DNA from: an uncultured Prevotella sp.
GTDB lineage: Bacteria > Bacteroidota > Bacteroidia > Bacteroidales > Bacteroidaceae
Reading direction: 5' to 3'
Assembly (NCBI GenBank): GCA_944319795.1
Contig: CALUFA010000007.1
Span: 17,236-81,235 of the forward strand
Length of the DNA stretch: 64,000 nt
Below, piece after piece: positions 40,464-49,884 of the stretch. The stretch's first letter is position 1. The number at the start of each line of letters is the position of its first letter. The translations under genes were made by a program, and so were the position numbers. The notes under the pieces were generated by a model. That model worked only from the letters and a program-made list of their open reading frames with translations, searched no databases and was not told the DNA's origin.

Positions 40464-41501
40464 ATGAAACAAACTATTTTGGTTACGGGTGGAACTGGTT
40501 TCATCGGTTCGCACACTGTTGTTGAGCTGCAACAAGCCGGTTACAAGGTTGTAATTGTCGACAACCTGTCAAACTCAAAAGCCGACGTCGTAGACGGCAT
40601 CGAGAAAATAACCGGTATCCGCCCAGCATTCGAGCAAGTTGATTGCTGCGACTTACAAGGCATGGACAATGTGTTCGCCAAATACAACGACATAAAGGGA
40701 ATAATTCATTTTGCCGCAAGCAAAGCCGTCGGCGAAAGCGTACAAAAACCGCTACAATATTACCGCAATAACATAACAAGCCTGATCAACATGCTTGAGC
40801 TTATGCCGAAATACGGCGTAAAAGGCATCATCTTCTCGTCGAGCTGCACCGTTTACGGCCAACCGTCGCCGGAAAACCTGCCCGTAACAGAAGACGCCCC
40901 TATACAGAAAGCACTCAGCCCATACGGCAACACCAAGCAGATAAACGAAGAAATAATACAAGACTACATCCATAGCGGCGCACCTATAAAGTCTGTCATA
41001 TTAAGGTATTTCAATCCGATAGGAGCACACCCTACTGCTTACATCGGCGAATTGCCAAACGGAGTGCCAATGAACCTCATCCCCTTCGTCACCCAAACGG
41101 CGATAGGCATACGCAAACAGCTCAAGATTTTCGGCAACGACTATAACACGCCCGACGGCACATGCATACGCGACTACATATACGTTGTCGACTTAGCCAA
41201 GGCGCATGTCAAGGCAATGGAACGCGTACTTGACAATCCCGGCACGGACGCCGTTGAAATATTCAATATCGGAACGGGACGCGGCGTAAGTACCCTTGAA
41301 GTCGTTGAAGGGTTTGAAAAAGCCACAGGCGTAAAAGTAAACTGGGAATATGCTCCGCGCCGCGAAGGCGACATCGAGAAGGTTTGGGCCGACCCGGCCA
41401 AAGCAAACACCGTACTTGGGTGGAAAGCGGAGACAAACCTCGAAGACACACTGCGCTCCGCATGGAAGTGGCAGGTAAAACTCGACGAAGAATCAAAATA
41501 A
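40464..41501 (+). CDS. galE: UDP-glucose 4-epimerase
   Basis: NAD-dependent SDR enzyme of 345 residues that interconverts UDP-glucose and UDP-galactose for sugar use and envelope polysaccharides. Seen: Rossmann motif VTGGTGFIGSHT, IVDNLSNSKADV, the catalytic SSSCTVYG serine region, and the YxxxK pair in SPYGNTKQINEE. The substrate-binding part RYFNPIGAHPTAYIGELPNG and GTCIRDYIYVVDLAKAH is canonical, as is the C-terminal YAPRREGDIEKVWADPAKA. It is transcribed alone. Confidence 0.95.
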   Translation: MKQTILVTGGTGFIGSHTVVELQQAGYKVVIVDNLSNSKADVVDGIEKITGIRPAFEQVDCCDLQGMDNVFAKYNDIKGIIHFAASKAVGESVQKPLQYYRNNITSLINMLELMPKYGVKGIIFSSSCTVYGQPSPENLPVTEDAPIQKALSPYGNTKQINEEIIQDYIHSGAPIKSVILRYFNPIGAHPTAYIGELPNGVPMNLIPFVTQTAIGIRKQLKIFGNDYNTPDGTCIRDYIYVVDLAKAHVKAMERVLDNPGTDAVEIFNIGTGRGVSTLEVVEGFEKATGVKVNWEYAPRREGDIEKVWADPAKANTVLGWKAETNLEDTLRSAWKWQVKLDEESK

Positions 41502-41531
41502 TCCTTTACGCTTTCCTACAACCATACTATT

Positions 41532-41748
41532 TAACGTCAGTTCGGCATAATGAATATTTTCATAAAAATCAACGGACATCACTTGTAGGGACATAATTTA
41601 TTATGTCCGCACGCCTCGTAGAGGCGTATGTAAACGTGTTTACGCACCAAATACGTTCCTTACGGAACGGCGGACATAATAAATTATGTACCTACAAGGG
41701 GTGCTTTCAGGTGTTTGTAAAATTAGTTTTTATACCGAACTCACGTTA
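41532..41748. repeat. Palindromic MITE-like element C (217 bp)
   Basis: The ends are inverted copies of TAACGTSAGTTCGGyATAA (41532-41550 and 41730-41748). Inside, a 28-bp inverted repeat with one mismatch (41582-41609 against 41671-41698, containing GACATAATTTATTATGTCC) encloses small hairpins such as CGCCTCGTAGAGGCG and CGTTCCTTACGGAACG. No coding capacity. Confidence 0.85.
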
Positions 41749-41753
41749 TTTAC

Positions 41754-41834
41754 AAAAGGCATCCTTCCACATTGCGGAAGGATGCCTTTTGCCGTGTCGA
41801 AGGATGCCTTTTACAATGCGTTTGGACGGCTTTT
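41754..41834. repeat. Four-unit 22-bp-period palindrome array, copy 4
   Basis: Cores at 41754, 41776, 41798 and 41820: AAAAGGCATCCTTCC, GGAAGGATGCCTTTT, CGAAGGATGCCTTTT and the worn GTTTGGACGGCTTTT. It starts 5 bp after element C. Confidence 0.85.
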
Positions 41835-41873
41835 ACAACACGCGTTGCGCCATATATATCAATATACCTAACC

Positions 41874-42048
41874 TAACGCCAGTTCGGTATAAGAAGAATG
41901 TAATCATTCTAAAAACAAATGGCACCATTCTAAACCGTAAGAAGTCTGTGGCATACCGTCATTCCGGGCTTAGACCCGGAATGACGGTATGCCACAGACT
42001 TCTTACGGTTTAGAATGGATTCCTTTTCATTATACCGAACTCACGTTA
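41874..42048. repeat. Palindromic MITE-like element B, copy 1 (175 bp)
   Basis: It has the same terminal motif as element C (41874-41892 and 42030-42048) around a different centre: a perfect 44-bp inverted repeat (41925-41968 with 41975-42018) and a 6-nt loop CTTAGA. A near-identical left half lies at the right window edge. Confidence 0.9.
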
Positions 42049-42079
42049 ACCTATTACCATTTTTAATTGGATAAAAAAT

Positions 42080-42272
42080 AATGTCACAACGTCACAAGGC
42101 AAGACAAAACGCTGGTATTCATACAGTTACGTTGTGACATTAATCAAATTTCCACATTCACCACCGTCACATGGAACCGCATGTGACGGTGGTGAATGTG
42201 GAACCGGAGTTATTGTCACGGCGTAATGTATTGGTACTCAGTCGTTTCTGTAATTTGTGACATTGTGACATT
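42080..42272. repeat. Palindromic MITE-like element A, copy 2 (193 bp)
   Basis: Ends AATGTCACAACGTCACAA (42080-42097) and TTGTGACATTGTGACATT (42255-42272); centre with a perfect 22-bp inverted repeat (42152-42173 with 42180-42201). A worn B/C-type end motif follows at 42279-42296. No gene lies in 41502-42336. Confidence 0.88.
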
Positions 42273-42336
42273 AAAAACAACGTGAGTTTTGTATAAGAGG
42301 AAGCATCCTCTTTGCCGGCGACATTCATTTCACCGT

Positions 42337-43074
42337 TTACATAGACGTTAGATTGAAATAATCCTCAAGTTCCTTCTCGGCACTATTATTCAAGTTTTGC
42401 AAGTCCTTAATGATTTTACCTTTTTCAAGCAATGCTATACGCGTCGATATATCTACGGTATGAGTAAGGTTGTGGCTGCTGATCAGGATGGTGGCGCCGC
42501 TTTGCGCATTATAATCCATAAGGATGTGCTTCAGTATGTTTTGGCTCGACGGGTCAAGAAAGTTGAACGGCTCGTCAAGAATAAGCAGCCGGGGCTGGTT
42601 GATAAGCGCTGATATTATTCCTACCTTCTGCTTGTTACCGGCCGAGAAATTACGTATCAGCTTCTTCTGGCCGAGTATTTCGCCGTTCATGAAATGTTCG
42701 AAATAAGAAATACGCGCCGACGTTTCCTGTTCCGACAATCCGTTCACCTTACCGATAAACTGGAAATACTCCTCCGGGGTAAGAAAATCTATCAGAAAGC
42801 CTTCGTCAATATACGCACCTGTCGAAACCTTCCAATCCTCTGATACGGCAGGATCTATTTCTTCAATTGTGCCGTCCCCACGCTGCATGGTCATGCTGAT
42901 ATTGCCCTCGTCAGCCTTGATTAAATCAAGAATAAGGCGGAACAAAGTCGTCTTACCGGCTCCGTTGTTACCGACAAGTCCTAATATCTCGCCATTATTA
43001 ATCGTGAAATCTTGAATGTCAACGGCGGTCTTATCGCCGAAAACCTTTTTCAGGTCGGATATTTTTATAAGCAT
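42337..43074 (-). CDS. ABC transporter ATP-binding protein, orphan
   Basis: ATPase of 245 residues from ATG 43074 (MLIKISDLKKVFGDKTAV); a TTG three codons earlier is less likely. Walker A GLVGNNGAGKTTLF, a Q-loop region, the signature-like FSAGNKQKVGIISAL and Walker B LLILDEPFNFLDP, then the switch His in ISSHNLTHTVD. The signature reads SAGNK rather than SGGQ, as in some gliding- or export-related ATPases. No permease gene is adjacent: secA lies upstream beyond a repeat tract, and downstream are repeats. A partner must be encoded elsewhere. The substrate is unknown. Confidence 0.88.
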   Translation of the reverse strand: MLIKISDLKKVFGDKTAVDIQDFTINNGEILGLVGNNGAGKTTLFRLILDLIKADEGNISMTMQRGDGTIEEIDPAVSEDWKVSTGAYIDEGFLIDFLTPEEYFQFIGKVNGLSEQETSARISYFEHFMNGEILGQKKLIRNFSAGNKQKVGIISALINQPRLLILDEPFNFLDPSSQNILKHILMDYNAQSGATILISSHNLTHTVDISTRIALLEKGKIIKDLQNLNNSAEKELEDYFNLTSM

Positions 43075-43084
43075 ACGCGCCAAA

Positions 43085-43216
43085 CTTAAGAGTTAAGAAT
43101 TAAGAGTTAAGAGTTTAGAATTATGAATTAAGAGTTAAAAATTAAGAGTTAAGAAAACATATTATGCCGACCATTCAAGCAAAAGTATTTTCTTAACTCT
43201 TAGTTCTTAACTCTTA
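43085..43216. repeat. Mirror-image AAGAGTTAAG / CTTAACTCTT repeats
   Basis: Tandem AGAGTTAAGA(A)TTA units fill 43085-43155 and the complementary CTTAACTCTTAGTT units fill 43191-43216, leaving a central unique part of about 35 bp. The tract lies between the secA stop and the ABC ATPase start. Confidence 0.8.
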
Positions 43217-43221
43217 ATTAT

Positions 43222-46200
43222 TTACACGAGTCCTCGCCCGTGGCAGTTCTTGAACTTCTTACCACTACCGCATGGACATGGGTCGTTGCGGCCGGGAAGT
43301 TTGTCCTTGCGTATCGGCTGACGCCTTGCCTCGGCGTTTTGACGTGTGTCTTGACTTGCAGCAGCCTTTTGTCCCGGGTCGGTAAGGTCTTCCTTCTGCT
43401 CCGTGTACCGTTGACTCTTCTGCTCGGGAGCGGCCTCGCGAACCTCCTCGCGCTGTATTTCGGGTATCTGCGCACGCATCAGTATGCTCACGATGCGGTT
43501 GTTCATTTGGTTCACCATGTCGTCAAACAGCTTTACGCTCTCGAGCTTGAATATCACCAACGGGTCTTTCTGCTCGTAAGAAGCGTTTTGCACGCTGTGC
43601 TTCAGCTCGTCGAGCGCGCGTAGGTTCTCTTTCCAGCAATCGTCGATTATGTGCAGAAGTATCGTCTTCTCAAACTGTTTTACGACGCTCTTGCATTCCG
43701 TGTCGTAAGCCTCTTTCAGGTTGCACGGTATGTTGTATATGCGCTTACCGTCAGTGATTGGAACCATTATACGCTCGTAACGGTCGCCTTGATTCTCGAA
43801 CACTTCCTTAATCACCGGCCAACCGACGGCCTGTATGCGGTCGGTTTTGCGCTTAAAGTCGGCCATTGCCATTTGGAACGCTTTCTCCGACAGTGCGTCA
43901 TGGCTTTCGTTCGTAAATTCCTCGAACGTAAACGGACACTCCATAGCCAATACCTTAAGGAACTCGTCCTTGCACCCTTCGTAGTCGTTCTTGTCGATTA
44001 TCTCGACAACGCGGTCCCAAATGATGTTGGTTATGTCCATACCTATGCGCTCTCCCATGAGTGCGTGGCGGCGTTTCTCATACACGACTGTACGCTGCTT
44101 GTTCATCACGTCGTCGTATTCAAGCAGGCGCTTACGTATGCCGAAGTTGTTCTCCTCGACCTTTTTCTGCGCGCGCTCGATGTTCTTCGTAATCATCGGA
44201 CTCTCTATGCGCTCGCCTTCCTTGAACCCGAGACGGTCCATAACGCGCGCTATGCGCTCGCTTGCGAAAAGACGCATCAGCTTGTCTTCAAGACTTACGT
44301 AGAATACGGAGCTGCCCGGGTCGCCCTGTCGGCCTGCACGTCCGCGCAACTGCCTGTCTACGCGGCGGCTTTCGTGCCTCTCCGTACCGATGATTGCCAG
44401 TCCTCCGGCAGCCTTTACTTCGGGCGACAACTTAATGTCGGTACCACGGCCGGCCATGTTGGTTGCTATGGTCACCGCTCCGAGCAAACGCTCCTCCGTG
44501 TGAGTCGTACCATCGGCATCGGTTACCGTAACAGTGCCAAGAGTGCTCTGTCCTGCCTCGGCCACGATGTTCGCCTCTTTTTGGTGCAGTTTTGCGTTCA
44601 ACACATTGTGCGGAATACGGCGCATTTGGAGCATTTTGCTCAACAACTCTGATATTTCAACCGACGTCGTACCTACCAGGCAAGGACGTCCGGAATTGCG
44701 CATTTCCACGATTTCCTCTATTACCGCGTTGTATTTCTCGCGCGCCGTCTTATACACGCGGTCGTCCATGTCGTTACGTATTACCGGCTTATTGGTCGGT
44801 ATCTCAACAACGTCGAGCTTGTAAATGTCCCAGAACTCACCGGCTTCGGTTATCGCCGTACCGGTCATACCCGACAACTTGTGGTACATTCGGAAATAGT
44901 TCTGCAGCGTTATCGTGGCGAAAGTCTGCGTCGCTTCCTTCACCTTAACATGCTCCTTGGCCTCGATTGCCTGGTGCAAACCGTCGCTCCACTGGCGGCC
45001 TTCCATGATACGGCCTGTCTGTTCGTCGACAATCTTCACCTCGCCGTCCATTACGACATACTCGTCGTCCTTGTTGAACATGGTGTAAGCCTTAAGCAAC
45101 TGGTGCAGCGTATGCACCCTCTCGCTCTGCACGGCATAGTGGTTGAGCATCTGGTCTTTCTTGTCAAGGCGCTGCTGGTCGTCCAAGTCTTTCTCGTTTT
45201 CAAGAGCGGACAACTGCGAAGTTATATCCGGAAGCACGAACAGTTCCTTGTCGTTCACCTGGTTGGCAAGCCATTCCGTACCCTTGTCGGTAAGGTCGAC
45301 GGAGTTCAGTTTCTCGTCAACGACGAAATACAAAGGTTCTACCGCCTCGGGCATACGACGGTTGTTGTTCTCCATGTATATCTCTTCCGTCTTGAGCATG
45401 CCGGCCTTTATGCCTTCCTCTGACAAGTATTTGATGAGCGGTTTGTTCTTAGGCAGAGCCTTGTGCGAGCGGTAAAGGCTTAAGAATCCTTCGTCTTGAA
45501 GTTTCTGGTCATTCTTTTCACGCCCTTCGGTTATCTTCAGCTTCGCATCGGCGAGGTATTGTGTAGCCAACTTGCGCTGCACGTCTACAAGGCGTTCTAC
45601 CAGCGGTTGGTACTCTTCAAACATCTGGTCGTCGCCGTTAGGCACTGGTCCTGATATGATAAGAGGTGTACGTGCGTCGTCGATCAACACAGAGTCAACC
45701 TCGTCGACGATGGCGTAATTATGCCTGCGCTGCACCAAGTCGGCCGGTGATACGGCCATGTTGTCACGGAGATAGTCGAAACCGAACTCGTTGTTTGTTC
45801 CGAAAGTAATGTCAGCTTGGTAAGCCTTGCGCCTTTGGGCCGTGTTCGGACGGTGCTTATCTATGCAGTCAACAGACAGTCCGTTGAACTCGTAAAGCGG
45901 CCCCATCCACTCAGAGTCACGCTTTGCGAGGTAGTCGTTCACTGTTACAACGTGTACTCCGTTGCCCGTCAAAGCATTGAGGAATACGGGCAAAGTTGCG
46001 ACGAGCGTCTTACCTTCGCCTGTTGCCATTTCTGCGATTTTGCCCTGGTGGAGCACAACGCCGCCGAACAACTGGACGTCATAATGCACCATGTCCCACT
46101 TCATGTCGTTGCCGCCGGCCATCCAATGGTTGCTGTATATGGCCTTATCGCCCTCGATGCGGACGAAATCTTTCGTTATCGAAAGTTCACGGTCGAAATC

Positions 46201-46596
46201 GTTGGCTGTCACGACAATCTCGTCGTTCTCGGCAAAACGGCGCGCCGTGTCCTTCATTATGCTGAAGGCTACGGGCAAAACCTCGTTAAGTGACTTCTCG
46301 TATATTTCAAGGACTTCCTTGTCGAGCTTGTCTATTTGGTTGAAGATGGCTTCACGCTCGTCGATTGGAGTGTCTTCTATTTTCGCCTTAAGCTCCTCTA
46401 TCTGCTTTTTTTGTTCGGCAGCCGAGTCCTGTACGTATCTTTGTATTTCCTTTGTCTTGGCGCGCAACGCATCATTGTCGAGTGCCTTTATCTCCGGATA
46501 AGCAGCCTTAATTTTCTCAACTACGGGCTGTATCAGTTTCATGTCCCTTGCGGACTTGTCACCGAAAAGTGACTTTAAAAAGTTATTAAAACCCAT
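43222..46596 (-). CDS. secA: Preprotein translocase ATPase SecA
   Basis: A 1,124-residue motor that drives protein export through SecYEG. It is longer than the 900-residue E. coli protein, as usual in Bacteroidetes owing to insertions (for example residues about 340-480 with long helical segments). Marks: [14 protein letters not shown] (Walker A), [20 protein letters not shown] (DEAD-like), [50 protein letters not shown], and the C-terminal zinc SEC-C motif [18 protein letters not shown] -7 box is found 41 nt upstream of the start. Confidence 0.97.
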   Translation of the reverse strand: MGFNNFLKSLFGDKSARDMKLIQPVVEKIKAAYPEIKALDNDALRAKTKEIQRYVQDSAAEQKKQIEELKAKIEDTPIDEREAIFNQIDKLDKEVLEIYEKSLNEVLPVAFSIMKDTARRFAENDEIVVTANDFDRELSITKDFVRIEGDKAIYSNHWMAGGNDMKWDMVHYDVQLFGGVVLHQGKIAEMATGEGKTLVATLPVFLNALTGNGVHVVTVNDYLAKRDSEWMGPLYEFNGLSVDCIDKHRPNTAQRRKAYQADITFGTNNEFGFDYLRDNMAVSPADLVQRRHNYAIVDEVDSVLIDDARTPLIISGPVPNGDDQMFEEYQPLVERLVDVQRKLATQYLADAKLKITEGREKNDQKLQDEGFLSLYRSHKALPKNKPLIKYLSEEGIKAGMLKTEEIYMENNNRRMPEAVEPLYFVVDEKLNSVDLTDKGTEWLANQVNDKELFVLPDITSQLSALENEKDLDDQQRLDKKDQMLNHYAVQSERVHTLHQLLKAYTMFNKDDEYVVMDGEVKIVDEQTGRIMEGRQWSDGLHQAIEAKEHVKVKEATQTFATITLQNYFRMYHKLSGMTGTAITEAGEFWDIYKLDVVEIPTNKPVIRNDMDDRVYKTAREKYNAVIEEIVEMRNSGRPCLVGTTSVEISELLSKMLQMRRIPHNVLNAKLHQKEANIVAEAGQSTLGTVTVTDADGTTHTEERLLGAVTIATNMAGRGTDIKLSPEVKAAGGLAIIGTERHESRRVDRQLRGRAGRQGDPGSSVFYVSLEDKLMRLFASERIARVMDRLGFKEGERIESPMITKNIERAQKKVEENNFGIRKRLLEYDDVMNKQRTVVYEKRRHALMGERIGMDITNIIWDRVVEIIDKNDYEGCKDEFLKVLAMECPFTFEEFTNESHDALSEKAFQMAMADFKRKTDRIQAVGWPVIKEVFENQGDRYERIMVPITDGKRIYNIPCNLKEAYDTECKSVVKQFEKTILLHIIDDCWKENLRALDELKHSVQNASYEQKDPLVIFKLESVKLFDDMVNQMNNRIVSILMRAQIPEIQREEVREAAPEQKSQRYTEQKEDLTDPGQKAAASQDTRQNAEARRQPIRKDKLPGRNDPCPCGSGKKFKNCHGRGLV

Positions 46597-46636
46597 ATTA
46601 TATTTAAATACTCTTCTAAATAAATTAAATCTTATG

Positions 46637-46644
46637 CAAAAGTA
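46637..46644 (-). promoter_or_regulatory. -7 promoter box for secA
   Basis: The minus strand reads TACTTTTG, a perfect TAnnTTTG. Confidence 0.6.
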
Positions 46645-46724
46645 GTCATTTTATCCGTTATATCCGACTATATTTTCCCCTTTTGCTTATTTAAACTCTA
46701 AAATTCATATAAAACCGTACATTT

Positions 46725-48164
46725 TCAGTACAATGGCATTGCCGAACAAGCATTTGGCGCGCGTATTCTGATCGACTTCGCTATTGTCGGTGCTATTCGG
46801 TCGATCGTCACCGGTGTTGATATTTCCTTGGCCGTGAAGCCTGCACCGTAAAAAATCAAAGGGAAAGGCATTAAGCTCTCCTTCGACGTATATTGCTGGA
46901 ACTTCTCTTCGTTTACTAACTGCCATCCCGGCGACACTTCGATTATAATGTCGCCGCAGTTGTTCGGATAATACCAGTTGCGCAATTTCGAGCTGTTCTT
47001 ATCGCCGGAGAGCAAAAGGTTCTTGCTTGTGAATACGTTGGCGGTGCCTGAAAGTTGCATCAAGAAAGTTTGCGCCCTGCTCAGCAGCTCGCTGGCGTTG
47101 ATTCGTTTCTGCTCGATCTCCCTTATATTAAGGAACAACTGGTTGTAAAAACAGCTTTCAACGTATTTGTCCTGGCCGTAAATGGCGCCAAGGTACACGT
47201 TGAGAAGGTTGGCGTTACGGTCCATACGGAATGTCCCGTAAGGGATACGGTACTTTTCATAGTCAACAGCCGTCTCGTCGCTGTATCCGGTGCTCGTTAT
47301 TATGAAGAGCACGTTGCTCTTGCCCACCCTGTTCTCAATCGTCGATGTCAGCCTGTCAAGCTCCTTGTCTATCCTGACATATTTGTCCAACAGTTTCTCC
47401 TTGTCGAGCTTGTCGTCTTCTATCGGCACTTTCGCGTCATACGTTACCGACAACATGTCAGTAATATAATCGCCGCCCATGCCGTTTACGTCGACGCAAT
47501 GCAGCGCCAAGTCGGTAATGTTGCCGTTGGCGTTGCCCTCGGCAAGGGCGTTGATGTTCGTCAGGTTGTACGACTCAAGCCATTTCGGCGCACGCTTGAA
47601 ATAATATTTCGACGAGCACCAGCACTTCGTACCGTCGTTAAACCAAAATGCGCCGTCGGCGGCATGTCCTCCGCCTATGACGGCAGCGTCGCGGTCCAAC
47701 GCTATGCTGTATACCAAGGCGGCCCCGTCGGTGGCAATCTTCAGCTCGTCGTTTATGGTAGTCGTAGCTATGTTTTGCGGCGACGTGCGATCGTCGGTGA
47801 AAATTCCTTCATAGTCGTTGTCGTCAACACAATCGACCTGCACCAACGATCCCTTGTCAAGCCACCTGAAACCTGTTATGCCGTTGTTCGACGGCGACGT
47901 GCCAGTAACTATCGAAGCTATCGACGAAGCACGGTCTATCGGGGCGAATGTGTACTGGGCGTTGCAATACACCACGCCCTGTTGAAACAATTTCTTGAAA
48001 CCGTCGTTGCCATACGACGGCATGAACGCCTCGACGTAATCGGAGCGCAGCTGGTCGATGGCTATGTTGACGACAAGGCGCGGCACGGGTCTTGACACCT
48101 GCGCTTCCGCCATTCCGCCGGCCACTACGGCCAAGATAGTGGCCGTTATATATTTGTTTATCAT
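46725..48164 (-). CDS. Alkaline-phosphatase-superfamily protein, likely pseudoenzyme
   Basis: Exported protein of 479 residues, signal MINKYITATILAVVAGGMAEA; the longer frame from 48254 lacks a signal and overlaps lnb. The fold is that of PafA-type phosphatases: LVVNIAIDQLRSDYVEAFMP, SIVTGTSPSNNGITGFRW, AVIGGGHAADGAFWFNDG. The catalytic residues are gone. The nucleophile segment, normally TxTxxGHxS, reads APIDRASSIASIVTG. The DYxGH metal site is replaced by TYDAKVPIED, and the final ADHG by TSTGYSD. The first metal Asp (in AIDQLR) remains. It sits one base behind lnb (TAG-G-ATG), so the two are co-translated. A binding or scaffolding role in the periplasm is more likely than hydrolysis. Confidence 0.75.
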   Translation of the reverse strand: MINKYITATILAVVAGGMAEAQVSRPVPRLVVNIAIDQLRSDYVEAFMPSYGNDGFKKLFQQGVVYCNAQYTFAPIDRASSIASIVTGTSPSNNGITGFRWLDKGSLVQVDCVDDNDYEGIFTDDRTSPQNIATTTINDELKIATDGAALVYSIALDRDAAVIGGGHAADGAFWFNDGTKCWCSSKYYFKRAPKWLESYNLTNINALAEGNANGNITDLALHCVDVNGMGGDYITDMLSVTYDAKVPIEDDKLDKEKLLDKYVRIDKELDRLTSTIENRVGKSNVLFIITSTGYSDETAVDYEKYRIPYGTFRMDRNANLLNVYLGAIYGQDKYVESCFYNQLFLNIREIEQKRINASELLSRAQTFLMQLSGTANVFTSKNLLLSGDKNSSKLRNWYYPNNCGDIIIEVSPGWQLVNEEKFQQYTSKESLMPFPLIFYGAGFTAKEISTPVTIDRIAPTIAKSIRIRAPNACSAMPLY

Positions 48165-48165
48165 C

Positions 48166-49377
48166 CTAAACTGATAAATATTTCTTTTCGTAAACAATAT
48201 TCCACACACATCTCGCCAGCAAAGATAATGCCAAAACATACATGCCCTCGGCATATTGCTGGAAAAATCCGCCTATGAAGAACAGGATTACCGCCACAAC
48301 GGCCCATTTCCAAAACTTGTCGGCCCGACGGTTTTTCGCCCTCTTTGCCGTCCTGTAAACGAAAAACAGCGGCAAGGGGTTGAGCAACAATATCTGTAAG
48401 TTAGTGCTTGTGGCCGGATGCTCGGAAAAGAACATCATGAAAATGACGAGCCCCATGCATCCGCAGACGACCATCAGCACGGCGTCGAACGCCCACAATT
48501 TCGTCTTCAGCACGGCTTCAAGCACGACAAAGGCCGCAACGACGGCGAATATTATCCATGCGCACGCCAACGGCCGCAACGGGAAACCGCCTCCGGCGGC
48601 AACGGCCGGGCAGCTGACAACGCAAGCGGCGCGTACGACAAGCGGCGTCCTTGTGCCGTCGGGATTGGCTATGACGGCCTTGTCGAAATCCTCTTTCAGG
48701 AAAAACGGCAGGAACTGATGCTCGCCCAACGACGTCGGCATATCGGCTTTCAGGCCGAGAAGGATGTCGTTGCCGAAACGCGCCCACGGGTAATCCTCAT
48801 TATAAAGATGTATCAAGTCCCTGTACGACGGATACGACTCCTTACCGCCGGGATACGACACGGCACGGCTCATGTGGCCGAGCAGCATGTCGCGTGCGCG
48901 CGTAGTACAATTATCATAAAAGTAATTATAACGGTAAGTCCTGTTCTGAGGAAGGTAATTCACGTCGATAGCGTCACGTATCGCAGCCTTCTCCTCCCGT
49001 GTCAGGTTAAGCTCCTGCTGGTACACCGACCTCCCCTCGCTCTCGTATTCCATGCAGAAATAGTCGAACGGCACGATTCCCATTTCGTAATCAGTAATGC
49101 CGAAAATGAACCTAACCACGAAAAACGGCTTACTGAACGAAAATATGCCGTAATTGACGGCTACGTCAATGTCCCTGCGATAGTCGGTATATCTTATCGC
49201 CGTATGGCCGTAAAGGCTGTAAACCTCGCCTCCCGGCGAGCATGTCAACAAGCTGATTTTCACCGAATCCAATCCGGTCGTATCGGCACGGTTAAGAGCT
49301 GACGCATGTATCTCGCTGACATTCAGCATGATAACGGCCACAACCAGCAGCGTAAAGATATGTCCTATCAGTTTCAC
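48166..49377 (-). CDS. lnb: Lnb, putative lipoprotein N-acyltransferase (DUF4105)
   Basis: Inner-membrane protein of 403 residues from GTG 49377 (VKLIGHIFTLLVVAVIM). ATG 49404 is also open, but a -7 box sits inside that extension. The N-terminal half is the periplasmic DUF4105/Lnb_N domain, with active-site-like His in SLYGHTAIRY and Cys in YFYDNCTTRARD plus YGIFSFSKPFFVVRFIFG. The C-terminal half has about four to five membrane helices. This family was recently connected to N-acylation of lipoproteins in Bacteroides, a step done by Lnt in other Gram-negatives; that link is recalled from the literature, not read here. The next gene starts 1 bp after the stop. Confidence 0.75.
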   Translation of the reverse strand: MKLIGHIFTLLVVAVIMLNVSEIHASALNRADTTGLDSVKISLLTCSPGGEVYSLYGHTAIRYTDYRRDIDVAVNYGIFSFSKPFFVVRFIFGITDYEMGIVPFDYFCMEYESEGRSVYQQELNLTREEKAAIRDAIDVNYLPQNRTYRYNYFYDNCTTRARDMLLGHMSRAVSYPGGKESYPSYRDLIHLYNEDYPWARFGNDILLGLKADMPTSLGEHQFLPFFLKEDFDKAVIANPDGTRTPLVVRAACVVSCPAVAAGGGFPLRPLACAWIIFAVVAAFVVLEAVLKTKLWAFDAVLMVVCGCMGLVIFMMFFSEHPATSTNLQILLLNPLPLFFVYRTAKRAKNRRADKFWKWAVVAVILFFIGGFFQQYAEGMYVLALSLLARCVWNIVYEKKYLSV

Positions 49378-49381
49378 GGTG

Positions 49382-49389
49382 CAAAAATA
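49382..49389 (-). promoter_or_regulatory. -7 promoter box overlapping the lnb 5' end
   Basis: The minus strand reads TATTTTTG, ending 4 nt before GTG 49377. Initiation would be at or within a few bases of that codon, giving an almost leaderless mRNA. Confidence 0.45.
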
Positions 49390-49571
49390 GCGCATATTTC
49401 TCATTTGACGAACTATTTATTTCAAAAAAATCAATAATTTTACGAACTGAAAACGAAATATCGTGACGACGCCGTCGCCGGCAAAACGGGCGCACGAGCG
49501 GCAACGGCGGACATGCCCACAAAACAAAGCCCATAACCAGCTGGCCGCCAGCACTTTACCGAGCACGTTCC

Positions 49572-49652
49572 AAAAGACGGCATTTTGCGACGTAAAAGGC
49601 TGCCTTTTAGCAGGTAAAAGATAACCTTTTGCGGCGTAAAATGTGGCATATT
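49572..49652. repeat. Four-unit 22-bp-period palindrome array, copy 5
   Basis: Cores at 49572, 49594, 49616 and 49638: AAAAGACGGCATTTT, AAAAGGCTGCCTTTT, AAAAGATAACCTTTT and AAAATGTGGCATATT. It lies between divergent lnb and the outer-membrane protein gene; the rest of 49405-49884 shows no gene. Confidence 0.85.
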
Positions 49653-49884
49653 GCTATGCGACTGAATAAAAGGCACGCATTGGCCGGCTGCCACATCAGC
49701 CAAACAGGCACACCGCATACGGCACAAGTGGATTTTTGCGCACTATACGGCCGCATTCGCCTGCTTTTTGTTTATTTAACGGGCATATATAGTGCATGTA
49801 TTTGGATTTTTCAGAAAAAATGCCCACCTTTGCAGACGTTTTTCCGTCCGATTGGGCTTTAAAGAACAATATAAGAACATAAAA

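Noticed and set aside
43651-44652. 333-codon plus-strand frame opposite secA
   Set aside because: SecA is intact and unambiguous on the other strand.
47055-48095. 346-codon plus-strand frame opposite the phosphatase-like gene
   Set aside because: The minus-strand protein shows a signal peptide and recognisable fold motifs; the plus-strand translation does not.
48165-48254. Upstream extension of the phosphatase-like protein
   Set aside because: It would overlap the lnb reading frame and lacks a signal. Start at 48164 gives a clean signal peptide one base after the lnb stop.
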